A stretch of DNA of 64,000 nt from Planctomycetota bacterium (GCA_022071975.1 JAJVIO010000027.1:58075-122074), one strand, 5' to 3'. Counted from the stretch's first letter, positions 21,867-31,505 are shown. Notes: generated by a model not told the origin, from the letters alone. Program-made: numbers and translations.

Positions 21867-22892
21867 TCATCCAGGACCTCCGCTAGGCCTTGCGCGGCGC
21901 GGGTTTGGGTGCCTCCATGCGTCTGAATGGCCCTTCGCTACGCTGATCAACCCCTTATAGGTGGGTCCAAGTCGTTCTGGCGTTAGGCCAAGCAGTGTTT
22001 GGAATGCCGCCATTGGTGTGTTCCTGCGGTTGAAGCGGAAAGCGAATTCATTGAGGTAGGCTTGGAGATGTTGCGGGCTTACCCCGTGGTGCGTGCCGAT
22101 TAGCCAGCTTTTGAGGTTTGAGAAAACGCGGTGGACGTGCGGCAAGATTTTGGCCGCGCGTTCTGGCGTCCCCTCGATCTCTGGCAGGTGCGTGTACCCT
22201 TCCAACTTCGTGTAGCCCTTCAATCCGTCAGTGATGAAGGTTGATCCGGGTTCAACGTTGTCCCGGATGAACTTGTGCAGTTCCGCTCGCGAGAACGTGG
22301 GAATGACTTTCAACCGCACGCGGCCTGCATACTTCCCACTTCGCTCGACGGCAGCAATCACCAACGTCTTGCCAGCGGCCCCGCGTCCCGCCTTGCCCTT
22401 CTTCTTGCCGCCGATATACGCCTCATCCACTTCAACAACGCCGCGCAACTTTTCGCGGTCCTGCCGCACCATTGCCGCGCGCAGCCTGTGCAGCATCATA
22501 AAGGCCGTCTCGTTGCGCTTCAGGCCCAACTGGCGCTGTAGCTGGGTGCCGGAAATGCCGGGCGTCAGAGTCGCCACCAGATACGCCGCCCAAAACCACT
22601 TGTGAAGCGGGATGCGCGTTCGGTGCAGCACAGTTCCGGCGGTGGGCGAGACCTGATAGCGGCAGTTCCGGCACTCGAACAATCTACGGGTCGCAATCCA
22701 GTACGGGACGCCCTGCCAACCGCATTCCGGGCACACAAAGCCATCAGGCCAGCGGGACTCGACTAGATAATCAAAGCAGGCCTCGTCAGCAGGGAACCGC
22801 CGCATGAACTCCATGACGTTCGCAGGGAAGGCAGGAAGGCGCTTGCTGCGATTACTCGTCCTGCGCATCTTCGGCCCCTTCTGTTTTTTCAA
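21867..22892 (-). CDS. IS1595-family transposase
   Basis: N-terminal zinc ribbon CPECGWQG...CRNCRYQVSPTAGTVLHRTRIPLHKWFWAAYLV; DDE domain GVVEVDEAYIGGKKKGK. Confidence 0.93.
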   Translation of the reverse strand: MKKQKGPKMRRTSNRSKRLPAFPANVMEFMRRFPADEACFDYLVESRWPDGFVCPECGWQGVPYWIATRRLFECRNCRYQVSPTAGTVLHRTRIPLHKWFWAAYLVATLTPGISGTQLQRQLGLKRNETAFMMLHRLRAAMVRQDREKLRGVVEVDEAYIGGKKKGKAGRGAAGKTLVIAAVERSGKYAGRVRLKVIPTFSRAELHKFIRDNVEPGSTFITDGLKGYTKLEGYTHLPEIEGTPERAAKILPHVHRVFSNLKSWLIGTHHGVSPQHLQAYLNEFAFRFNRRNTPMAAFQTLLGLTPERLGPTYKGLISVAKGHSDAWRHPNPRRARPSGGPG

Positions 22893-23241
22893 GTTCGGCG
22901 AACAATGTCTTGAGCGCGTTGTGGTGGTCGGGCGAGAGATGCAGGTGTTCGGTTGCCGTCACTGGCATCTTGACCGACTCTCCCTCCACGCTCACTCCGG
23001 CTGCGCGCAAGGCCCTTGCTATCGACAAGCGCCGCTCTTTGAGCTTGGCCAACAGTTTCGCGCGGCCCCTCGTCGAAATCGCCGCGCCGATCAACAGCAG
23101 AACCCCAGCCGCAATGATTGCGGCTTGCCAAGCGTCTACCGATTCGGGGCCGACAATTGCCAAAAGCATCGGTTTCACGAGTCCCGCAATGAAAACCACA
23201 CTAGCGTAGGCCCATTGGAGCCAATCAATCCTGTCCCTCAT
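22852..23241 (-). CDS. Hypothetical two-TM membrane protein, passenger gene overlapping transposase start
   Basis: MRDRIDWLQWAYASVVFIAGLVKPMLLAIVG... TM helices. Confidence 0.5.
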   Translation of the reverse strand: MRDRIDWLQWAYASVVFIAGLVKPMLLAIVGPESVDAWQAAIIAAGVLLLIGAAISTRGRAKLLAKLKERRLSIARALRAAGVSVEGESVKMPVTATEHLHLSPDHHNALKTLFAELEKTEGAEDAQDE

Positions 23242-23319
23242 GCCCCTTCCTCCAGTTTCGACTGGAGTACATACTAGGGCTTGAGCCTTTCTGACTCAAC
23301 CGGAGAGGCATAAAAATTT

Positions 23320-23913
23320 TTAGCCCTCAATTCCCAGACGTCCCGCAACGATCCGCCACGCCGTCTCCGCCGGCCAGTTGCACCGGTGCACCGGCGAGGC
23401 CGCGAACACGGCCTCCGACAGCAGGTAGATTTCGTCCGTGATGTCCTGGATTTCGTCGTCACCCTTGCCGCTTCCGCGGAAGTGCGCGCCCACCAGTTCG
23501 CTCAGGAACGTACGGAACACGCCCTTGTGCCAGCGCACCAGCTCACGCACCCGGCTGCCCGCGTCGCGGAACTCGCTAACCATGTTGAGGTAGGCGCAGC
23601 CGTTGGCCGATGAGCCGCAACTGCACGAACTGCCGAGCCATTCAAACACCCGGCCGAGCTTCTCTGCCGGCGTCCTGCCCTGGGCCACCACCGCCCGCAA
23701 CTCGGCCATCATGCGCTCGTGCCGCTGCTCCAGCGAAACCACCAGCAGGTCTTCCTTGGTCTTGAAATGGTGGTAGAAACTGGCCTTGCAGATGCCGGCC
23801 TGCTTGATGACCTCATTGATGCCGGTGGCGCCGTAGCCCTTTTCGTAAAAGAGCCGCGCCGCCGTTTCGAGCAGGCGGTCACGTACATTGAGCTTTTCAG
23901 CAGTTCCGGCCAT
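23320..23913 (-). CDS. TetR/AcrR family repressor
   Basis: RDRLLETAARLFYEKGYGATGINEVIKQAGICKASFYHHFKTKEDLL HTH. Confidence 0.93.
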   Translation of the reverse strand: MAGTAEKLNVRDRLLETAARLFYEKGYGATGINEVIKQAGICKASFYHHFKTKEDLLVVSLEQRHERMMAELRAVVAQGRTPAEKLGRVFEWLGSSCSCGSSANGCAYLNMVSEFRDAGSRVRELVRWHKGVFRTFLSELVGAHFRGSGKGDDEIQDITDEIYLLSEAVFAASPVHRCNWPAETAWRIVAGRLGIEG

Positions 23914-23928
23914 GAAGGAAGTGTATAT

Positions 23929-23940
23929 CAGACCGGTCTG
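23929..23940. promoter_or_regulatory. TetR-type operator, copy 1 (CAGACCGGTCTG) between tetR and ubiX
   Basis: Perfect palindrome 16 bp upstream of the tetR start in the divergent intergenic region. Confidence 0.8.
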
Positions 23941-23992
23941 TCTGGCAACCGAAAAATAAGGACTAATCCCGTCTTTTTTCATACTGGGTGGT

Positions 23993-24595
23993 ATGGCGGC
24001 TTCAGATCGAGTTGTGGTTGCAGTCACAGGTGCTTCGGGCATTCAATACGCCCAGGGCCTGATGCAAGTCCTTGGACAACAGGGGCTTGAGACTCACGTC
24101 GTGTTCAGTGAAGCCGCCTTCGACGTCTGGAAGGCCGAGCTGGACATTCCCTGTGACCCGAAGAAACCCGACCTGAAGGCCTTCGCCGGCACCGACGGCC
24201 GCTTCCCTTTATACCGCAACAGCCAGGTCGGCGCCCCGCCCGCCAGCGGCAGCTTCCGTCACCGCGGCATGGTGATCTGCCCCTGCACGATGAGCACTCT
24301 CGGCCGGGTCGCTAACGGCACCGGCGAGGGTTTGATCGGCCGTGCTGCCGAAGTCGCGCTGAAGGAGCGGCGCAAGCTGCTGTTGGTGACGCGCGAGACG
24401 CCGCTGTCGTTGATCGCGCTGCGCAACATGGTGCAGGTGACGGAGGCCGGCGGAACCATCATCGACGCCAACCCCGGTTTTTACACGCGGCCGCAGACCG
24501 TGCAGGACATGATCGACTTCGTGGTGGCCAGGGTGCTGGACCACCTGGGTATCGATCACGATCTGACCAAGCGTTGGGGCGAGAAGCAGATGTAA
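23993..24595 (+). CDS. ubiX: Flavin prenyltransferase UbiX/Pad1 family
   Basis: VVVAVTGASGIQYAQGLMQVL, CPCTMSTLGRVANG, RRKLLLVTRETPLSLIALRNM. Confidence 0.9.
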   Translation: MAASDRVVVAVTGASGIQYAQGLMQVLGQQGLETHVVFSEAAFDVWKAELDIPCDPKKPDLKAFAGTDGRFPLYRNSQVGAPPASGSFRHRGMVICPCTMSTLGRVANGTGEGLIGRAAEVALKERRKLLLVTRETPLSLIALRNMVQVTEAGGTIIDANPGFYTRPQTVQDMIDFVVARVLDHLGIDHDLTKRWGEKQM

Positions 24596-24600
24596 CGTAG

Positions 24601-24697
24601 CATGCGCATCCTGCGCATGAGTAATTCCACGCGCTTGAAGCGCGTGGTGCCTTGGCTGGAAGCCAAGGCCACGGGCCATGCGCTGGAAGCGCATGCC
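24601..24697. repeat. REP-like array of four consecutive palindromes with TCC/GGA/TTGAA loops
   Basis: catgcgca-tcc-tgcgcatg; ccacgcgc-ttgaa-gcgcgtgg; gccttggct-gga-agccaaggc; catgcgct-gga-agcgcatg. Confidence 0.85.
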
Positions 24698-24792
24698 ACT
24701 TTCGAGCGCAACCCGCGTGCGTTGAGAAATGGCCCGGCGCTTGCCGGGTCGGTCTGTGGTGATACACTTCCGCCCTCGCCGAACGAGACAGT

Positions 24793-24869
24793 CGGGGCGT
24801 AGCTCAGCCTGGTAGAGCGCTTCGTTCGGGACGAAGAGGCCGCAGGTTCAAATCCTGTCGCCCCGACCA
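24793..24869 (+). tRNA. tRNA-Pro (anticodon CGG), encoded CCA
   Basis: CGGGGCG acceptor, anticodon arm CTTCG-TTCGGGA-CGAAG, TTCAAATC T-loop, CGCCCCGACCA. Confidence 0.96.
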
Positions 24870-24874
24870 AAGAC

Positions 24875-24908
24875 GCAGGGCTTCCAGAAGGAAGCCCTGC
24901 TTCTTTTT
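24875..24908 (+). terminator. Intrinsic terminator after tRNA-Pro
   Basis: gcagggcttcc-agaa-ggaagccctgc-ttcttttt. Confidence 0.85.
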
Positions 24909-27900
24909 CAGCTGGTTGGCTGGGGTTCGAGGGTGATTGGTTCTTCGGTTTCTTCCTCGATCACCACTTGCGGGCCTTGCTGTTCGCCGCGGTGGGGGTC
25001 GATGTCCTTGTTGAACCAGCGCTTCACCCTTTGCAGCGTGTCCTCCAGCGCGAGGTAGGTTGAAGGCAGCATCACCAGCACCACCACCGTCGAGAACGCA
25101 ATGCCGAACGCCAGGCTGATCGCCATCGGGATCAGGAATGCCGCCTGCACAGAGCGCTCCAGCATGATCGGCGTCAGGCCGGCAAACGTGGTCAGCGATG
25201 TCAGCAGAATCGCCCGGAAGCGCCGGGGTCCGGCCTCGCGCACGGCCTCCAGCACTGTCTTGCCCTCTTCGCGCCGGTAGCGGTTGATGAAGTCGATCAT
25301 CACCAGGCTGTCGTTCACCACCACGCCCGAGAGGGCCAGCAGGCCGACGATGCTCAGGAACGTCACGTCCATGCCGATCGCCAAGTGCGCCCAGATCGCA
25401 CCCGCGACGCCGAACGGGATCACCCACATCACGATCGCCGGCTGGAAGTAAGAGCGGAAGGCCACCGCCAGCAGGCCGAACATCAGGAACATCGAGAGGA
25501 TCAGCCCCACGCGCAGGCCGGCGAAACTTTCCGCCTGGCGCTGCTGTTCGCCGCCGAACTTCCACGTCAGGCCCGGGTACTTCTCGGTCAGAGCCGGGAG
25601 GAAGTTGGCGGCCAGGTCGGCGTTCAGCTCGTTCGCGTTGGTGACCGTGCGGTTCAGGTCGCTGGTGACCACGATGGTGCGCTGGCGGTCCAGCCGGTTG
25701 ATGCTGCTGACACCGCGCGAGATGGTGTAGCCCGCGACTTCCGAGAACGCGGCCTCGCGCCCGTTGGGCAGGCGGATACGCATGTTCTCGAGGTTGCTGA
25801 TCGACTCGCGCTCGTCCTTCGGGTAGCGCACGAACACCTTCACTTCATCTTTGCCCACCTGCACGCGCTGGGCTTCGTTCCCGTAGAACGCGCCGCGTAC
25901 CTGCTGGATCAGCGCCGCCTGTGTCAGGCCAAGGCTGCGGCCCGATTCGCTGACTTCCGGCACGATCTCCAGCTTGCCCTCGCGGTAGTCGTCCGCGATG
26001 TCGAAGGTGCCCGGGTACTCGGCCAGGTGGCCCTTCAGGTCCTCGGCCGCCTGCTCGATCTGTTTCAGGTCGCGGCCGGCCAGCTCGACGTTCACGGCAG
26101 CACCCACGTTGACCTGGTCCGAGCTGAAGGTGAGCTCGATGGCATTGGGGATGCGCTGGCCGACCTTGTTGCGCCACATGTCGCGGATTTCGGAGGCTTT
26201 CAGTTCGCGCTTCTCGGACGAGACCAGCGCCAGGTGCACCTCGGCGATGTTGTCGCGGCTCTGGCTCGAGCCGCCTTCGCCCGGCGGGCCGTTGGCCATG
26301 CGGAAAGGATGCGCGCCCAGCACGGCGCGGATGTTTTCGACCACGCTGCCGCGCTTGTCGCCTTCCACCTCGGCGCGGATTTCCTCGGCCGTGGATTCCA
26401 GCACCTCAAGCGCGCGGCGTGTCTCCTCGGCGGAGGCGCCTTCGGGCAGGGTGACCGAGGCGATCACGTCGTTGCCCTCGATGGCCGGGAAGAACGCGAC
26501 TTTAATGCGCCCGCTGGCGAACAGGCCGCCGGTCAGGATCAGGAAGCCGAGCCCGCCGCCGATGATGGTCCAGCGCCAGCGGATTGTGAACTCAAGCGTG
26601 GGGCGGTAGGTCTTGTCGATGAACCAGTCCACCGTCTTCTCGAAGCCGCCCTGCACCTTTGACCACGCGCGGGGCAGGAACCAGTTGCTGAAGCGGCCCT
26701 TGCCCTCGCCGTGCGCCAGGTGCGCGGGCAGCACGAACAGGCTTTCCAACAGCGAAGCCGCCAGCGCCAGGATCACCACTGAGGCGATGGCGGCGGCGAA
26801 CACGCCTGTGCGCCCCGGCAGCATCAGCATGGGGCTGAAGGCGATTACCGTGGTGGCGATTGCCAGGCCCACCGGAAGCATGACCTCGCGTACTCCGTCG
26901 ATGGCGGCCTGCAGGGGCGGCTTGCCCATGCGGCGGTGGGCGTCAATGTTTTCACCCACCACGATTCCGTCGTCCACCAGGATGCCCAAGGCCAGCACGA
27001 AGCCGAAGCTGGACAGGAAATTGATCGTCATGCCCGCCCAGGGCATCAGCCACACGGTGCCCAGCACGGCCGTGGCCAGCCCGACCGCCACCCACATGGC
27101 GAGCCGCGCGCGCAGGAAGAAAGCCAGCACCAGGAACACCAGCAGCAGGCCCTGCATGCCGTTCCACTTGAGCAGGTCGAGGCGCTCAATCAGGTTTTCC
27201 GAGATGTCACGGAACTTCTGGATGGTGACGCCGGGCGGGAGCTCGGCTTTCTTCTTCTCGGTGTAGGCGGCGACGGCTTCGGCAATCGCCAGCGTGTCCT
27301 GGTCGCCGACGCGGTAGACCTCGATCATCAGGCTGCGGCGCCCGTTGACGCGGGATTCCAGGGTGACTTCCTCAAAGGTCTCGCGCACGTCGGCCAGGTC
27401 ACCAACTTTGATTTCCGTTCCGTCCGGGCGGGTGATCACCGGGATGCGCTCGAACTCTTCACGCGTGTAGGCCTGGCTGCTGCTGCGGAACAGGATTTCG
27501 CCGCCCTCTGTCTCGACCGAGCCGGCGGGCAGGTTCAGCGAGTAGCGGTTCACCGCGGCTGCGATCTCCGCAAAGCCGAGGCCGTAGCGGCGCAGGTCGT
27601 CTTCGCGCACGCTGATTGCGATCTCGTGGTTGCGGTCGTCGCTGATCTCGGCCTTGCTGATTTGCGGCAGGGCGACGATCTCTTCGCGCACCTGGTCGGC
27701 CAGGCGGGTCAGCTCGCGCTCGGACATGTCGCCCGCGAGCAGCAGCCACACAACGCGCTCTTCGATTTTCCCCTCGCGGATCACCGGCTCTTCGGCCTCG
27801 GCGGGGAAGGTGGTGATGGCGTCGATCTCGGCCTTCACTTCGTCGGTGACGTCCTTGATGTCCTCGCCGTCTTTGATTTCGACGGTGACCAGGCCGAGGC

Positions 27901-28162
27901 TTTCCGTGGCGCGGCTGCTGATGCGCTTGACGCCGTCGATGCCCTGGATCGCCTCCTCGATCTTGATGTTGACCGATTCTTCGACTTCCTCGGGCGTAGC
28001 GCCCGGGTACAGCACCGAGACGCTGATGATCTCGGGCTCGATGTCCGGAAACGCGGTACGCCGGATGATCGGCAGTGTCATCAACCCGCCGATCAGGAAC
28101 ATGCCCATCAGCAGGTTGGCCGCGACGCCGTTGCGCGTGAACCAGGCTACCAGGCCGTTCAT
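24908..28162 (-). CDS. RND efflux transporter permease (AcrB/HAE1 type)
   Basis: About 1084 aa; FPDIEPEIISVSVLYPGATPEEVEESV, FVLALGILVDDGIVVGENI, GVVVNDSLVMIDFINRYRREEG. Confidence 0.95.
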   Translation of the reverse strand: MNGLVAWFTRNGVAANLLMGMFLIGGLMTLPIIRRTAFPDIEPEIISVSVLYPGATPEEVEESVNIKIEEAIQGIDGVKRISSRATESLGLVTVEIKDGEDIKDVTDEVKAEIDAITTFPAEAEEPVIREGKIEERVVWLLLAGDMSERELTRLADQVREEIVALPQISKAEISDDRNHEIAISVREDDLRRYGLGFAEIAAAVNRYSLNLPAGSVETEGGEILFRSSSQAYTREEFERIPVITRPDGTEIKVGDLADVRETFEEVTLESRVNGRRSLMIEVYRVGDQDTLAIAEAVAAYTEKKKAELPPGVTIQKFRDISENLIERLDLLKWNGMQGLLLVFLVLAFFLRARLAMWVAVGLATAVLGTVWLMPWAGMTINFLSSFGFVLALGILVDDGIVVGENIDAHRRMGKPPLQAAIDGVREVMLPVGLAIATTVIAFSPMLMLPGRTGVFAAAIASVVILALAASLLESLFVLPAHLAHGEGKGRFSNWFLPRAWSKVQGGFEKTVDWFIDKTYRPTLEFTIRWRWTIIGGGLGFLILTGGLFASGRIKVAFFPAIEGNDVIASVTLPEGASAEETRRALEVLESTAEEIRAEVEGDKRGSVVENIRAVLGAHPFRMANGPPGEGGSSQSRDNIAEVHLALVSSEKRELKASEIRDMWRNKVGQRIPNAIELTFSSDQVNVGAAVNVELAGRDLKQIEQAAEDLKGHLAEYPGTFDIADDYREGKLEIVPEVSESGRSLGLTQAALIQQVRGAFYGNEAQRVQVGKDEVKVFVRYPKDERESISNLENMRIRLPNGREAAFSEVAGYTISRGVSSINRLDRQRTIVVTSDLNRTVTNANELNADLAANFLPALTEKYPGLTWKFGGEQQRQAESFAGLRVGLILSMFLMFGLLAVAFRSYFQPAIVMWVIPFGVAGAIWAHLAIGMDVTFLSIVGLLALSGVVVNDSLVMIDFINRYRREEGKTVLEAVREAGPRRFRAILLTSLTTFAGLTPIMLERSVQAAFLIPMAISLAFGIAFSTVVVLVMLPSTYLALEDTLQRVKRWFNKDIDPHRGEQQGPQVVIEEETEEPITLEPQPTS

Positions 28163-29316
28163 GGCTGCTCCTTGGTGAGTTCCACGGGCATGTCCTCAAC
28201 CACCATGTCGAGACGCGAGGTCACCACCTGCTCGCCTTCTTCCAGGCCGGCGCTGATCAGCACCGACTCCGGCGTGGCGCGCACCACCGTGACTTCGCGC
28301 TGCTTCAGGCGGTTTGCGGGATCGACCACGAGTACGCGCCCATCGGGGCGCAGGGCAGCGCGCGGCAGCACGAACACGCGCTCGGCTTCGCGACCGGTGA
28401 TCACCGCGTTCACAAAGGTGTTGGGCAGCAGTGGCGTGGCCTGGGCGCTGCCGTAAGGATCCCGGACGCGCGCGACCGCGTAGTACATGCGGGTTTGCGG
28501 GTCAACCTCGGCCTCTGTGCGCACGATGCGCGCGGGCCAGGAGATTACGTCCGGCCCGAAACGCGCGCTGAGCTGCACCTGCGGCGCGCGCTCATCGTCG
28601 TACTCGAGCTGGCCGCCAAGCGGCAGCTCAAGGAAGCCGATGTCGTCGGCGCTCAAGGGCAGCCTGACCTCGGCGTAGTCCGTGGCGTACACGCGCGCCA
28701 CCGGCGTGCCCAGGCCGATGAACTGCCCCTGCTCGACCAGCTTCAGGCGCACGCGCCCGTCGTATGGGGCGAGGATGCGCGTGCTCAGGAAATCCACGTT
28801 GGCCTTGGCGTGCGCGGCCAATGCTCCCTGCACCGCGGCGTTGCGCTCGGCCAGCTGGGGCTCGCGCAGCAGCAGCGGGTCGGCGGGACCCTGGCCGTAC
28901 TTCTCCCATTCGCGCTTGGCCAGCCGCGCCTCGGCCTCTTCGCGCTGCAGGGCTGCCTTGGCGGTGGCAAGTGCCGCTTCGGCCTGGGCCAGCGCGGCCT
29001 TGGCGGCGAGGTCATCAATCACCACAAGCTCGTCGCCGGCCTTAAAGAAGCCGCCGTTTACGAAGGCCGGGTGCACCGCCGCGATGCGGCCGGGAACCTC
29101 GGACGTCAGCGTGGTTTCCGTGCGCGGAGCAACGGTGCCGGTGGTGCGTACCTCGTAGCGCCAGGCCTGCGGCTTGACCGTCACGGTCGTCACGCGCGGC
29201 AGGCTTTTTTCCGGTGTCACGGTCTGAACCTTGACTTGTGAGGCCTTGAGGGCAACGGCGCCGCCGATGCTGACCAGCAATGCAACAGCGGGCAGAATGT
29301 ACTTAAGGAGTTTCAT
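28159..29316 (-). CDS. RND periplasmic adaptor (membrane fusion protein)
   Basis: TTGTVAPRTETTLTSEVPGRIAAVHPAFVNGGFFKAGDELVVID; operon with permease. Confidence 0.92.
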   Translation of the reverse strand: MKLLKYILPAVALLVSIGGAVALKASQVKVQTVTPEKSLPRVTTVTVKPQAWRYEVRTTGTVAPRTETTLTSEVPGRIAAVHPAFVNGGFFKAGDELVVIDDLAAKAALAQAEAALATAKAALQREEAEARLAKREWEKYGQGPADPLLLREPQLAERNAAVQGALAAHAKANVDFLSTRILAPYDGRVRLKLVEQGQFIGLGTPVARVYATDYAEVRLPLSADDIGFLELPLGGQLEYDDERAPQVQLSARFGPDVISWPARIVRTEAEVDPQTRMYYAVARVRDPYGSAQATPLLPNTFVNAVITGREAERVFVLPRAALRPDGRVLVVDPANRLKQREVTVVRATPESVLISAGLEEGEQVVTSRLDMVVEDMPVELTKEQP

Positions 29317-30727
29317 CGCTCGTCCCATTTTCGATCACACTTGACGCGTCAAATCCGCCCCCCAGCGCGGAATAAAGGTCAACCCTTGAGTTCAACAGCG
29401 CCAGCCGCGTAGCCAGCTGCGCACCCTGCGCGTTGAACAGCTGGCGGCGCGTCTGCAGCACCTGGGTAATGTCCAGCGCGCCCTGGTAGTAGCGCTCGGT
29501 GGCGATCTCCAGCGCGGCACGGGTTTCGGTTACGGTCGTGCTCAGCGCCTCCAGCTCACGGCGCAGGTGGGCTTCGTTGGCCAGTGAGTTCTCGACTTCC
29601 GCGAACGCCTTCAGCGCCACCACCACGTAGTAGGCCAGCGCGCCGCGTTCCAGCGCCTGGGTGCGGTCGATCTCGGCCCAGCGCCGGCCGCCGTCGAACA
29701 GCGGTGCCAGCAGGTTGCCCAGCAGGTTGAACACGAAGAACTTGCCGTCCAGCACGTCCGCCACCTGGTCCGACGCCAGGCCCGTGGAGCCTGTCAGCGA
29801 GATGCGCGGCAGCAGGTCCAGGTACGCCGCCCGAACGCGCGAGTCCGCGGCCGCAACCTTGCGCTCGGCCTCTGCGATGTCCGGCCGGCGGGTGAGCAAC
29901 TGTGAGGGCAGGCCGCCCGGAGGAGCGGGCAGCTCAGCGGGCAGAGTGCCCGAGGTTTCGACCAGCGCGGCCGGGTAGCGACCCAGCAGCAGTTCGAGCT
30001 GGCGGCGCGCCAGCTTGTAGACGCGGCGCAGGGTCTCGATGCGCGCCTCGCTGGAGGCCACGTCGGCCAGCGCCAGCCGGTAGTCGAAGGCGCTGCGCAG
30101 GCCGGCCTTGTAGCGGTCTTCCACGCGCTCGGACAACTCGCGCGCGCTGGCCAGGTTGCCTTCGGCGAGCTGGATCTGCTGCCAGGCCTCGGAGGCCGAG
30201 AACCAGGCCTTCACCACTTGCACGATCAGCGAAAGGCGCGCGCCGTAGTATGCAGCTTCCAGGGCCTGGCGGTCGGCGATGGCGGCCGACTGGGCGGCGC
30301 GCACACGGCCCCACAGGTCGATCTCCCATTGCAGGTTGAGCGACACGCCGACCCGCTGGGTTTCGATCTCGGTGAGGCTCGGTCCGCCGAAGGACTGCAC
30401 GGTGCGGGTGCGGCTGCCGTCCACGCTGCCGGTCACGTTGGGCATCGCGCCGGCCTGCACGGTACGGATGTTCGCTCCGGCGGCTTCGATGCGGCTGGCG
30501 ACCTCCCACAGGCTGGGATTGTTGCGCAAGGCTTCTTCCACCAGCGCATCGAGGCGCGGGTCGCCAAAGGCGGTCCACCAGTCGTCGGCGACCTCTTCGT
30601 CAGCCAGGGGCCGCTCTGTCCAGTTGGCCGGGACCTCGACCGGTACTTCAGGCTGCTGAGGCGGTGGGGGCGAGGCGCAGGCGGCAAGCAGCAGGCCGGG
30701 CGCGATCAACCATGCCAGGCGTTTCAT
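29303..30727 (-). CDS. RND outer membrane channel (TolC/NodT family lipoprotein)
   Basis: LLLAACASP lipobox; LTRRPDIAEAERKVAAADSRVRAAYLDLLPRISLTGS. Confidence 0.93.
   Translation of the reverse strand: MKRLAWLIAPGLLLAACASPPPPQQPEVPVEVPANWTERPLADEEVADDWWTAFGDPRLDALVEEALRNNPSLWEVASRIEAAGANIRTVQAGAMPNVTGSVDGSRTRTVQSFGGPSLTEIETQRVGVSLNLQWEIDLWGRVRAAQSAAIADRQALEAAYYGARLSLIVQVVKAWFSASEAWQQIQLAEGNLASARELSERVEDRYKAGLRSAFDYRLALADVASSEARIETLRRVYKLARRQLELLLGRYPAALVETSGTLPAELPAPPGGLPSQLLTRRPDIAEAERKVAAADSRVRAAYLDLLPRISLTGSTGLASDQVADVLDGKFFVFNLLGNLLAPLFDGGRRWAEIDRTQALERGALAYYVVVALKAFAEVENSLANEAHLRRELEALSTTVTETRAALEIATERYYQGALDITQVLQTRRQLFNAQGAQLATRLALLNSRVDLYSALGGGFDASSVIENGTSDETP
29341..29352. other. 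TTGACGCGTCAA palindrome, in 3' end of tolC-like gene and close to adaptor gene start
   Basis: Direct reading. Confidence 0.9.
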
Positions 30728-31377
30728 CGTTTGGCTCCTTTGCGCATTACGCGGCCGGGTGCGGCTTCCATGCCGGCGGTGCAGAAATCGACCAGGCGGT
30801 CGGCGAGGCCGGCCGGGTCTTCACTGACCGGCGTGACCTTTACCGCGGCACAGATGGTCTTGGTGTTCATGACGACGAAAGCGAACGAGCCCACGGAGAA
30901 CACGAGGCGGAGGCGGATTTCCTCGGGCGTCAGCTTCGGCAGCGCCCTTTTCAACTGTTCGACGAACGACTGAAGGGAATTGTGAAACGTGCGTTCGACC
31001 ATTTCGCCCACGACCTGGAACATGCCCTCGAACTGCACGCGCGCGAGCAGCTTGGCGAAGTGAGGGTACTCGGCGGCGATGCGCACGGTGGGGAAGATGA
31101 AGGCGTTGATCACGGAGCGCACGGTGGGGGGCTTCTTGCCTGCGGCCTCAACGGCAAGGGCAAGCATGCGGTTGCGCTCATCGATCAGTGTGCGCACGCG
31201 GCGCAGCAGTACTTCGCGCAGCAGGACATCTTTGCCGCCGAAGTGGTAGTTGACGGAAGCCAGGTTGGCGCCGGCCTCGGCGGTGATGTCGCGCACGGAC
31301 GCGCCATCCACGCCATGGATTGCAAACAGTCGTTCGGCGGCATCAAGCAGGCTATCACGGGTGTGCGGCGTATTCAT
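30724..31377 (-). CDS. TetR family regulator of the RND operon
   Basis: TRDSLLDAAERLFAIHGVDGASVRDITAEAGANLASVNYHFGGKDVLL. Confidence 0.92.
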   Translation of the reverse strand: MNTPHTRDSLLDAAERLFAIHGVDGASVRDITAEAGANLASVNYHFGGKDVLLREVLLRRVRTLIDERNRMLALAVEAAGKKPPTVRSVINAFIFPTVRIAAEYPHFAKLLARVQFEGMFQVVGEMVERTFHNSLQSFVEQLKRALPKLTPEEIRLRLVFSVGSFAFVVMNTKTICAAVKVTPVSEDPAGLADRLVDFCTAGMEAAPGRVMRKGAKR

Positions 31378-31505
31378 GCACGGATAATCAAACGTATGTA
31401 TGAAAAAGTCAAGAGCAAAAAAACGCGTGCACGACGCCGAAAAAGGAAGGAGGGGAGGCCCTGGGGCCTCCCCTGCTGGGTATTGCGCTTGAAGGTGGGA
31501 ATCAA

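Larger units (their letters stand above)
20956..23311. mobile_element. IS1595-family-like element with passenger ORFs; perfect 23-bp TIRs and 10-bp direct repeats AAAAATTTTT
   Basis: Left end atgcctctccggttgagtcagaa (20956-20978), right end ttctgactcaaccggagaggcat (23289-23311); flanks AAAAATTTTT at 20946-20955 and 23312-23321. Confidence 0.92.

Noticed and set aside
26936-28456. 506-aa + strand ORF
   Set aside because: Antisense to the RND permease and adaptor.
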